Assembly: GCA_964204605.1 (NCBI GenBank)
Contig: OZ123195.1
Location: forward strand, 2,418,001-2,482,000
Origin: UBA961 sp014191195
GTDB lineage: Bacteria; Bacteroidota; Ignavibacteria; Kapaibacteriales; UBA961
DNA: 64,000 bases
Reading direction: 5' to 3'
This document shows, piece by piece, positions 55,470 to 63,300 of the stretch (positions are counted from its first letter, which is position 1; every line of letters starts with the position of its first letter). The position numbers were made by a program, and so were the translations under genes. Below the pieces are notes generated by a model that was not told where the DNA came from, did no database searches, and saw only the letters and a list, made by a program, of their open reading frames with translations.

Positions 55470-55510
55470 GGAGTAGAGCTTTGTTAAACCATACTCCTTT
55501 GGTATTTTTG
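55470..55510 (+). promoter_or_regulatory. Hairpin overlapping a Bacteroidota-type promoter for paaA
   Basis: GGAGTA (55470-55475) pairs with TACTCC (55492-55497), which looks like a weak terminator for the HmuY gene. The same bases hold a perfect promoter: TTTG (55480-55483), 19 bases, TATTTTTG (55503-55510), giving a start near 55517 ahead of the paaA ATG at 55535. Confidence 0.65.
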
Positions 55511-55534
55511 TAAGAAATAACCAAGGAATTGCAT

Positions 55535-56518
55535 ATGTATGGCAATGTTAGTATACTAGATGTATCAGAAACGGCTCAGATACTTAATGAAGATCCGGTT
55601 CGTTTAGAACAATTTGAAGCGAAAATAGCTCGTGGCGAAAAGATAGAACCTTATGATTGGATGCCCAAAGAGTATCGCAGACAATTAATCAGAATGATTG
55701 AACAACATGCACATTCTGAGATTATTGGTGCATTACCAGAAGGTACGTGGATTACAAGGGCGCCAGGTTTTAAGCGTAAAATGGCATTAATGGCTAAAGT
55801 ACAAGATGAAAGTGGCCATGCCCAATTATTATATAATGGTGCAGAAACCCTTGGTAAAACTCGTGAAGAAATGATCAATGATTTGATTAATGGAAAATCT
55901 AAATATTCAAATGTATTTAATTATCCAGCAAAAACATGGGCAGATACAGCAGTTATTGCATGGCTAGTTGACGCCTCTGCAATTATCAATCAAGTATTGA
56001 ATTCAAAAGGTTCATACGGTCCTTATTGCCGGGCATTAGAAAGAATTTGTATGGAAGAATCTTTCCACTTGCGTTATGGCTATGATAATGTTACCACCCT
56101 AGCAACTGGAACACCAGTGCAAAGAGAAATGGTTCAAGACGCATTGAATAGGTGGTGGAAACCAATCATGCATTTTTTTGGCCCTCCAGATAATGCATCT
56201 GTTCATAGTGAAATTCTGATGCGATGGAAAGTTAAAATGGCAAGTAATGATGATATGCGACAACAATTTCTAAATCAATATGTGCCAAAAATACTTGAAT
56301 TAGGTTTATCAATCCCAGATCCGAATCTTGTTAAAAATAAAGAAATAGGAAAATGGTCATATTCTGACCCAGATTGGAATGAATTTTTTGAAGTTATCCG
56401 CGGCAATGGCCCATGCAACAAAGAACGCTTGGCTGTTCGCCGAATGGCAGAAGAAAACGGCGCATGGGTAAGAAAAGCCCTTAATAAAAATGCAGCATAT
56501 ACAGTTCCTTTGTCATGA
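55535..56518 (+). CDS. paaA: Phenylacetyl-CoA 1,2-epoxidase catalytic subunit PaaA
   Basis: The product is the diiron subunit of the phenylacetyl-CoA epoxygenase, which adds oxygen to the aromatic ring to start aerobic phenylacetate breakdown. The ferritin-like fold shows its metal ligands in HAHSEIIGALPEG, KVQDESGHAQLLY and CMEESFHLRYG. The 327 residues are typical. AAGGA at 55523-55527 sets the ATG at 55535; a TTG two codons earlier is in frame. Subunits PaaB, PaaC, PaaD and the reductase PaaE are not adjacent: the gene stands alone with its own promoter and terminator, between HmuY and TonB genes. Confidence 0.92.
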   Translation: MYGNVSILDVSETAQILNEDPVRLEQFEAKIARGEKIEPYDWMPKEYRRQLIRMIEQHAHSEIIGALPEGTWITRAPGFKRKMALMAKVQDESGHAQLLYNGAETLGKTREEMINDLINGKSKYSNVFNYPAKTWADTAVIAWLVDASAIINQVLNSKGSYGPYCRALERICMEESFHLRYGYDNVTTLATGTPVQREMVQDALNRWWKPIMHFFGPPDNASVHSEILMRWKVKMASNDDMRQQFLNQYVPKILELGLSIPDPNLVKNKEIGKWSYSDPDWNEFFEVIRGNGPCNKERLAVRRMAEENGAWVRKALNKNAAYTVPLS

Positions 56519-56536
56519 TACATTTCTAAAGTATTC

Positions 56537-56573
56537 AACCCCTTCTTACGGAAAGATAAGAAGGGGTTTTTTT
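56537..56573 (+). terminator. Strong Rho-independent terminator after paaA
   Basis: AACCCCTTCTTA (56537-56548) pairs perfectly with TAAGAAGGGGTT (56557-56568) around an eight-base loop, followed by Ts up to 56573. The TonB receptor gene begins right after it. Confidence 0.92.
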
Positions 56574-58787
56574 ATGATTATACTTTTAGCCATGATGAAT
56601 AGAATAGCATGTATTATCATTTTTTTTTCATTGTCACTACAAGTACGTGGAAATGAATTAATTGCGATCGATACCAATAAACCAAGAATCCCAAAAATTC
56701 CGATTAAAAAAACTGATACTGTAACGGTAATAAAAAGTAAAAAAAATATTGTTGTCACAGGAACGAGAAATGAAGTAGTTCAAAAAGACTCACCAGTACG
56801 TGTAGAAGTAATTTCTAATGAGCAAGTTCATACCTCAGCAATGGTAAATATTGGTGATTTATTAAAAGAACAAAATGGAATTGCTCTCTCATCAAATGTT
56901 AGAACCGGAGTACAGATAATGGGTTTGAGTGCAGATTATACTCAAATTTTAATTGATGGACAACCCATGATAGGTAGAGTAGCTGGAGTATTAGATTTAT
57001 CAAGAATATCAGTAGGGAATATCGAAAGAGTAGAAATTGTAAAAGGTCCAATGTCTTCATTATATGGCAGTGAGGCTTTAGCAGGAGTAATCAATATTAT
57101 TACCAAAAAACCAGAGATAGGTTTCAAGGGTTCTTTATTTGGACAATTCATTCAAAAAGGTGCCCAAGAATATCGTGCAGAATTACAATATGGAAGTGAA
57201 AAGTTTGATTTCAGCACTTTTTTAAATTATAAGAATTCGCTGCCATTTACTTTGGAACAATCAAATAAAGTATATCCATATCAGGGTTTTACAGATTATA
57301 CTGTACATACAAAGATGAAATGGTTTGCTCATAATAATCTCAAAATAGGAGCTGATTTTCGCGGTTTTATGTCAGATTCAAAAGGCAAATTTGTAGAATC
57401 ATTTTTTGGACAGATTGCGTCAAATACCGGCAGTGTAGTTCAAGAAGATATTGGTTCGACGATTTCAGCCGAATGGACGCATGGTAAAGCTAGATTATCT
57501 GCTCAAGTATATGCAAGCTCTTATGGAGAACGGTATAATTTTGATTCAATACAAGGCAGTGGATCTTCAATTGATGATATGTCTAGAAATTTATTAAGAT
57601 CATATCTACAATATGATGTTTTTTGGTCTGAAAAAAATCGTTTCACATTCGGAACTGAATATACAATTGATGATATTTCGGGTACACGTTATCCGGACAA
57701 ACCATCATTTAGAACTTTTAGTGGTTTTATGCAATGGGAAGGAAATCCAACTTCTTGGATTTCATATGCTTTAAGTGCTAGATATGTACAAAATTCTGCT
57801 TATAAAAATCCTGAGTTTTCTGTTTCTGAATTTGCAAAAAGCCTTATTAATGTAATTAATCCAAAATATTCTCTTAATATTAAAATTACTGAACATATTC
57901 GCTTAAATAGTTCAATTGGCACAGGATTTAAAGTTCCAGATTTCAGACAATTATACGTACAATTTTCTAATCGACTTGGTGGAGCCGGATATGATTTGAT
58001 TGGTTCCAGAAGATTGGGTTTTGATTTGCAACCTGAAAGATCTATAGCTTATGATGCTGGCATAATCTATGATAATCAGTCATTGTTACTATCGGATTCA
58101 AAACCAGTTTCTGTTTTTTTTGAATGTCGTTATTTTATGAATCAACTGTCAAATCTTATTGAATTTTATTTTGTAAAATCAGATCCAGTTTCAAATCAAT
58201 CAATTTATTCTTATAGAAATATTTCTAGAGCTTTAACTTCAGGAATTGATATCTCTACTAGATGGATATTGTCTTTGTCCAAAACAGATAATCAATCTTT
58301 AGGTATAACATTGGGATATCAATATTTGGATACAAAAGATCTAGAGGTTGTTGATGCTATAAAAAAGGGAATAGCAGGAACTGTAAGCGCATCAAATGGA
58401 ACATTTAAGCCATTAACAGAAAATGAATATGGTGGTTTGTGGTTTCGATCAAAGCATACAGGTACAATACGATTAGAGTATACTAATCCTGAATATGATT
58501 TTTCATTCAATATCAGAGCTCAAATGATAGGAAGATTTGGTGATGAAGCCCTTGATAATAATGGACCAGTCATTTCAAATCGTAAAGTTCCTGATCTTGA
58601 CAAAGAATATATTCAAGGATATACAATCATCAATGCTGCAATGTCCAAAGAATTTGATATTTCTGATAAACAATCTACCTTAATGATTTCTATTGGAATA
58701 AATAATGCCTTGAATTCTATGAATTTGCAGTCTATTCCCAATATGATTGGCAGGCAATTATTTGTAAATTCTAGCATAACACTATAG
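56574..58787 (+). CDS. TonB-dependent outer-membrane receptor
   Basis: From 56574 the product has 737 residues; starts at 56592 or 56595 (MNRIACIIIFFSLSL) are equally possible and give a neat signal peptide. The frame is open upstream to 56490, but that part contains the terminator hairpin. The plug domain has DSPVRVEVISNEQV, IDGQPMIGRVAG and VEIVKGPMSSLYGSEALAGVINIITKKP. A 22-strand-type barrel follows, with an aromatic-rich end. Placed near HmuY, it is a candidate haem receptor (HmuR-like), but siderophore or other ligands are possible. Confidence 0.87.
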   Translation: MIILLAMMNRIACIIIFFSLSLQVRGNELIAIDTNKPRIPKIPIKKTDTVTVIKSKKNIVVTGTRNEVVQKDSPVRVEVISNEQVHTSAMVNIGDLLKEQNGIALSSNVRTGVQIMGLSADYTQILIDGQPMIGRVAGVLDLSRISVGNIERVEIVKGPMSSLYGSEALAGVINIITKKPEIGFKGSLFGQFIQKGAQEYRAELQYGSEKFDFSTFLNYKNSLPFTLEQSNKVYPYQGFTDYTVHTKMKWFAHNNLKIGADFRGFMSDSKGKFVESFFGQIASNTGSVVQEDIGSTISAEWTHGKARLSAQVYASSYGERYNFDSIQGSGSSIDDMSRNLLRSYLQYDVFWSEKNRFTFGTEYTIDDISGTRYPDKPSFRTFSGFMQWEGNPTSWISYALSARYVQNSAYKNPEFSVSEFAKSLINVINPKYSLNIKITEHIRLNSSIGTGFKVPDFRQLYVQFSNRLGGAGYDLIGSRRLGFDLQPERSIAYDAGIIYDNQSLLLSDSKPVSVFFECRYFMNQLSNLIEFYFVKSDPVSNQSIYSYRNISRALTSGIDISTRWILSLSKTDNQSLGITLGYQYLDTKDLEVVDAIKKGIAGTVSASNGTFKPLTENEYGGLWFRSKHTGTIRLEYTNPEYDFSFNIRAQMIGRFGDEALDNNGPVISNRKVPDLDKEYIQGYTIINAAMSKEFDISDKQSTLMISIGINNALNSMNLQSIPNMIGRQLFVNSSITL

Positions 58788-58877
58788 CAAATACTGTTGA
58801 TTTAAAGGAATTCCCTAAATTAGTTTTAATGTAAAACGTCAAATCATTGGTTTGTGTAATTATACAAGGAATATATC

Positions 58878-59573
58878 ATGAATTCATCAATAACAGAAGC
58901 TCGTTCGGTTGCCGTCTCCGAGGCTCAAAAAGCATATTTAACAAAAGTGTATGGATGGATGGTTGGGGGATTATTTACCACCGCTTTAGTTGGTGGAATC
59001 ATAGTTTCAGATCAACAAATTATGATGGATGTTTTGTCCTATAGATGGATTTTAATTATTGCTCAATTTGGTCTTGTTATTGCACTTTCTGGTTTTATTG
59101 AAAAAATGAATACAATAACAGCCATGGGTTCTTTCCTTTTATATTCAGCATTAAATGGATTAACATTATCTGCTTTACTGTTGATTTACTCTGAAACTGC
59201 AATCGTTACATCTTTTTTATCTAGTGCTGGAATGTTTGGTGCAATGAGCTTATATGGAGCAATTACAAAAAAAGATTTATCAGGTATTGGATCTTTTATG
59301 TTTATGGGGCTTATAGGAATAATCTTGGCAAGCATTGTCAATATGTTTTTAGGAAGTGATGCTTTAAGCTTTGCTATATCAATAATCGGTGTTTTAGTAT
59401 TCACAGGCTTAACAGCATATGATACGCAAAAAATTAAAGAATCTGCTGAATTAGAATTTCATGGAAGTGAAATCGCTACAAAAGGTGCTATACTAGGTGC
59501 ATTAACTTTATATCTAGATTTTATCAATTTATTTATCTTTACTCTACGCTTATTAGGCGGAAGAAGAGATTAA
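58878..59573 (+). CDS. Bax inhibitor-1/YccA family membrane protein
   Basis: The 231-residue protein has seven membrane helices, matching the BI-1 family. It begins with AQKAYLTKVYGWMVGGLFTTALVG and has the conserved FTGLTAYDTQKIKE segment with the Asp of the pH-sensing pair, and ALTLYLDFINLFIFTLRLLGGRRD at the C-terminus. Members form calcium-leak channels or bind membrane proteases such as FtsH. The physiological role in this organism is not known. Confidence 0.9.
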   Translation: MNSSITEARSVAVSEAQKAYLTKVYGWMVGGLFTTALVGGIIVSDQQIMMDVLSYRWILIIAQFGLVIALSGFIEKMNTITAMGSFLLYSALNGLTLSALLLIYSETAIVTSFLSSAGMFGAMSLYGAITKKDLSGIGSFMFMGLIGIILASIVNMFLGSDALSFAISIIGVLVFTGLTAYDTQKIKESAELEFHGSEIATKGAILGALTLYLDFINLFIFTLRLLGGRRD

Positions 59574-59589
59574 TAAAAAGAAATAAGTT

Positions 59590-59626
59590 AGGGTAGATAA
59601 TAAAGATATCTGCCCTTTGTTTTTTA
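59590..59626 (+). terminator. Rho-independent terminator after the BI-1 gene
   Basis: AGGG-T-AGATA (59590-59599) pairs with TATCT-G-CCCT (59607-59616), with one T-G wobble, followed by TTTGTTTTTT. The next gene starts within the tail. Confidence 0.75.
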
Positions 59627-59629
59627 TAT

Positions 59630-60454
59630 ATGAATATACCCTTACAATATCAATCAACACCATTAGAATATGCCAGATTATTACTTCAATCTGGTGATAT
59701 TATTGGTGCAATTGATATATGTGAGTTCTTGATTCAGACTTCTGATATAGAAACAAATGGTCCTGAGTTATTTATTGTATTGGCACAAACCATTGATATA
59801 TCTGGAGATGCTATTGCTGCTAAACAATTTATTTATAAAGCAATGCAACTTTTTCCAGGACATCAGGAATTGATTACCTGTTATCATCACATACCTCATT
59901 TACATTCAAGCATAGTAGTAAATCCTCATTCTATTAAGATATCTGATGGTTCTCATACTGAATTATCAATGCAGGGTATCTCTATAAACAGTAATAATGA
60001 GCATGAACGTATACAAAAAAGAATTTCACAATATGATTCATTCCTTCCTAAACTAGAATATACTTCGATTACTACGCAAACTGTAAGGGATGATAAACAT
60101 CAACCTCCGATAGAAACAGAATTCCCTGATTTTCCAGATTTTTCCTATTTATCTGCAGCAATAATCGTTGAGCAAAAAAATCAAGCGATACAAAAGCCTT
60201 TAAATGCATTAGAAGAACTAGCAAAAAGATTAGAACATGCAAGAATCCCTGCTATACCAAATGATCCGGTACAGGGGTCACCTACATATACACCATCGAT
60301 AGTAACCGAAACAATGGCTACAATTTATGAAAAGCAAGGTGCTTATACTCAAGCAATAAAAGCTTATCAAATCTTAGCTAGAAAAAACCCCGAAAAACTT
60401 ATGTATTTTGAAGAAAAGATTGATATTTTAAGAAAACGTATCAATAACCTTTAA
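59630..60454 (+). CDS. TPR-containing protein of unknown function
   Basis: The 274-residue protein has no signal peptide. Residues 1-75 show TPR-like hairpins (ARLLLQSGDIIGAIDICEFLIQ and LAQTIDISGDAIAAKQFIYKAMQLFP). A low-complexity middle follows, and one further repeat lies at the end (ETMATIYEKQGAYTQAIKAYQILARKNPEK). This two-ended layout, repeats at both termini with a disordered linker, is common in Bacteroidota scaffold proteins. The function is unknown. It is followed by pgi after 15 bases. Confidence 0.65.
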   Translation: MNIPLQYQSTPLEYARLLLQSGDIIGAIDICEFLIQTSDIETNGPELFIVLAQTIDISGDAIAAKQFIYKAMQLFPGHQELITCYHHIPHLHSSIVVNPHSIKISDGSHTELSMQGISINSNNEHERIQKRISQYDSFLPKLEYTSITTQTVRDDKHQPPIETEFPDFPDFSYLSAAIIVEQKNQAIQKPLNALEELAKRLEHARIPAIPNDPVQGSPTYTPSIVTETMATIYEKQGAYTQAIKAYQILARKNPEKLMYFEEKIDILRKRINNL

Positions 60455-60469
60455 CATATTATTTGAATT

Positions 60470-62116
60470 ATGCCACCTTCAGAACAATCACCTAGCTGGT
60501 TAAAAGTTAAAGATTCGTCACAAAAAACCTATAAAAAAGGATTAAAACAATTATTCCAGGAAGATCCACATCGAGCACATTCCTTTACATTTAAGGAGTC
60601 TTTTGCCCTGATTGATATTTCTAAACAATGGATAGATAGTGACTTATTGAATGCTGCGATAGAGTTTGCACAAGAGCATCACATTGATTCTTTGTTTAAG
60701 CAAGTGTATATGGGATCTATATTCAATAAAACAGAATCTAAAGAAGTATTGCATACTGCTTTAAGAGCAGAAAAGAATGACACAATAGTTATACATGATG
60801 AGTCTGTTATTGAAAAAATCGACGAAGTAAAAAAGAGGATACAGTTATATAGCGATGGGATAAGGCAGGGTGTCATACAAGGATATAGTGGTAAACCTTT
60901 TATAGACATAGTTAATATTGGTATTGGAGGTTCTGATTTAGGACCTCATATGGTATGTGATGCTTTAAGACACTTTGCACAAAAAAACCTAAACATACAT
61001 TTTGTCTCAAATATAGATCCTACTCATATTTCGGACACATTATCTACATGTAATCCAGAAACAACCTTATTTATTATTGCATCAAAAACATTTACTACCG
61101 AAGAAACTCTTGCAAATGCAAAAGCAGCTAAAGCATGGTTTTTACAAAGTGGTGGAAAAGATGTCTCCAAACATTTTGTTGCTGTATCTACTAATTATGA
61201 AGCTACTGCAGAATTTGGAATTCATCCAGATAGAGTATTTGTATTCTGGGAATGGATAGGTGGAAGATTTTCACTATGGAGTGCAATTGGATTATCTATA
61301 GCAATTTCAATTGGTTATGATGGATTCTGCAATCTATTACATGGTGCTTATTATATGGATATGCATATGTATAATACACCATTAAAAGATAATATCCCTG
61401 TGATTTTAGCTTTGATTGATATCATTAATACAAATTGTTATTCGATTTCAACACAAGCTATATTGCCTTATGATGAATATTTGCGACTATTACCATCTTT
61501 TTTGCAGCAAATGTTAATGGAAAGCAATGGAAAATATATTACGAAAGATGGTAATCGGGTACAATGGCAAACTTCGCCTATAGTTTGGGGACAACCTGGT
61601 ACAGACTCACAACATTCATTTTTTCAACTATTGCATCAAGGAACCCAAATAGTAAATGCAGAATTTATTATTTGTGCACAAACCTACAATCCAATTGCAG
61701 ATATGCATGAACGATTGATTGCCAATTGTTTTGCTCAAAGTGCTGCTTTAATGTTGGGCAAATCTGAACAAGAAGTAGCAATTGAATTACAAGCCTCTGG
61801 TCTTTCTCATCAAAAAATACAAGAATTATTGCCTCATAAAATATTCCAAGGAAATCGTCCTTCAACAACTATCCTATTGAATGAATTAAACCCATTTACA
61901 CTAGGATGGCTGATTGCATTATATGAACATAGAACTTTTGTTCAAGGAATACTGTGGGATATCTGTTCTTATGATCAATGGGGCGTAGAATTAGGAAAAC
62001 AGCTAGCCAAACAAATCTTACCTTCTATTAAAGATGAATATCATAGTGGACATCATGATTCATCTACAACTAATTTGATTGAAGCCTATAAAGCAATGAA
62101 CATAAAAGGTCATTAA
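60470..62116 (+). CDS. pgi: Glucose-6-phosphate isomerase
   Basis: The enzyme interconverts glucose-6-phosphate and fructose-6-phosphate. Its 548 residues fit the long bacterial/eukaryotic type. The sugar-phosphate motifs are IGIGGSDLGP, IASKTFTTEET, GGRFSLWSAIGL, MLMESNGK with the catalytic Glu nearby, GQPGTDSQHSFFQLLHQGT (catalytic His), and SYDQWGVELGK (catalytic Lys). The methyltransferase gene starts immediately after its stop. Confidence 0.96.
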   Translation: MPPSEQSPSWLKVKDSSQKTYKKGLKQLFQEDPHRAHSFTFKESFALIDISKQWIDSDLLNAAIEFAQEHHIDSLFKQVYMGSIFNKTESKEVLHTALRAEKNDTIVIHDESVIEKIDEVKKRIQLYSDGIRQGVIQGYSGKPFIDIVNIGIGGSDLGPHMVCDALRHFAQKNLNIHFVSNIDPTHISDTLSTCNPETTLFIIASKTFTTEETLANAKAAKAWFLQSGGKDVSKHFVAVSTNYEATAEFGIHPDRVFVFWEWIGGRFSLWSAIGLSIAISIGYDGFCNLLHGAYYMDMHMYNTPLKDNIPVILALIDIINTNCYSISTQAILPYDEYLRLLPSFLQQMLMESNGKYITKDGNRVQWQTSPIVWGQPGTDSQHSFFQLLHQGTQIVNAEFIICAQTYNPIADMHERLIANCFAQSAALMLGKSEQEVAIELQASGLSHQKIQELLPHKIFQGNRPSTTILLNELNPFTLGWLIALYEHRTFVQGILWDICSYDQWGVELGKQLAKQILPSIKDEYHSGHHDSSTTNLIEAYKAMNIKGH

Positions 62117-62779
62117 ATGTCTATTCAACATACTCTTTTAACCGAGCCAATCACTCAATATGTAGATTCGCTTTTTTCTCATCAAAACCCAGCATTAGAT
62201 AATCTATTAATTCAAGCTGAACATGCTGGAATACCCTCAATTTCAATAGGTGCTTTACAAGGTTCATTTTTGCAGACATTAATACGTGCTACAAATGCCA
62301 AGTATATTGTTGAAATAGGCTCTTTGGCAGGATATTCTGCTTTTACAATGGCAGAAGCTTTACCTTCTGATGGTATGGTTCACTGCTTTGAAGTGCAAAA
62401 GAACTATGCAGAATTTATCATCAGTCAGGCGGATGCTTTAAAACTTTCACATAATATAACTGTTCATATAGGAGAAGCATTAAAGCAATTATCTGTGTTT
62501 TCACCAGAAAATACAATCGATCTTGTTTTTATAGATGCAGATAAACCTAATTACATCAATTATGTAGATGCAATACTACCTTTTGTAAAATCTGGAGGAA
62601 TAATCATAGGTGATAATGCTTTAGCTTGGGGATATGTGGCCGATAGCGAACCTGATTTTGAGCCTGAAAATGTAAAGGGAATTCAATCGTTTAATAAAGC
62701 ACTTTCTGAACATCCATTATTGTTTCCGCCATGTTTAATTCCATTAGGCGACGGTATGGCTTTGGCAGTGAAAAAATAA
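62117..62779 (+). CDS. Class I SAM-dependent O-methyltransferase
   Basis: The 220-residue protein belongs to the COMT/CCoAOMT-like family. The SAM motif is IVEIGSLAGYSAFTMAEALP, with an acidic residue after the second strand (CFEVQKNYAEF), and the metal-binding D-x-D region is LVFIDADKPNYINYVDAILP with GDNALAWG further on. Members methylate catechols or similar phenols with a divalent metal. The substrate is not known. The start codon abuts the pgi stop, so the two are cotranscribed. Confidence 0.87.
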   Translation: MSIQHTLLTEPITQYVDSLFSHQNPALDNLLIQAEHAGIPSISIGALQGSFLQTLIRATNAKYIVEIGSLAGYSAFTMAEALPSDGMVHCFEVQKNYAEFIISQADALKLSHNITVHIGEALKQLSVFSPENTIDLVFIDADKPNYINYVDAILPFVKSGGIIIGDNALAWGYVADSEPDFEPENVKGIQSFNKALSEHPLLFPPCLIPLGDGMALAVKK

Positions 62780-62837
62780 AAAAATATAAACATGATTTCT
62801 ATCAGTGTTTTGCATAGGTGAATATTCTACATTGAAG

Positions 62838-63081
62838 ATGCAAATAGACATTGAATTATATTATAAAGGTGGAGTTGTAGCAGCATCTTACATTTGGGAA
62901 GCATTCTATACATGTATCAGATATTCATGAAATCAAATTAGCTTGCGATTATCAAAAAAGTGGAATGTTTATAGATTTAGAGCTTAATGGAGATATTCAA
63001 TTAAGCTTAAACCTTCACGATTCTCTTCTTTTTATGAAAAATTCATTCAAAAAATTAAAGAAAAAAAAATGTACGATGTGA
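62838..63081 (+). pseudogene. Small gene broken by a frameshift, within the 520-base gap before the flippase
   Basis: From ATG 62838, MQIDIELYYKGGVVAAS reads for 32 codons to a TGA. A second frame, one base away, carries KHSIHVSDIHEIKLACDYQKSG, MFIDLELNGDIQLSLNLHDSLL and a lysine-rich end, stopping at 63081. Joined by a +1 shift near 62871-62901 (a TTTGGG run lies at 62893-62898), they would give a protein of about 80 residues with alternating strands. It is not recognised. The rest of the 62780-63300 gap holds a terminator and the flippase leader, and I see no other gene in it. Confidence 0.35.
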
Positions 63082-63106
63082 TATTCATTATCAAATAGAC
63101 TTTTGC

Positions 63107-63145
63107 AAGCCCCTAGTGATTTGTATGCTCTGGGGGCTTTTTTAT
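63107..63145 (+). terminator. Rho-independent terminator before the flippase gene
   Basis: AAGCCCC (63107-63113) pairs with GGGGCTT (63133-63139) around a 19-base loop, followed by Ts. Confidence 0.75.
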
Positions 63146-63300
63146 GATCATATCTTTAACATTGCGATAGATCAATTGAAGATATGCATGAACAAATTCT
63201 ATATTAAATATATGAATAGTGAAAAGTACTCATGATAGATTAAAAACTCTGTCTATGAAAACCGTATATTGCAAACGATATAAAATTCTATAGGATTGGA

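Noticed and set aside
62780..63300. Structured RNA gene in the 520-base gap
   Set aside because: Apart from a terminator and a broken small frame, I found no tRNA, tmRNA, 6S or RNase P-like core in it.
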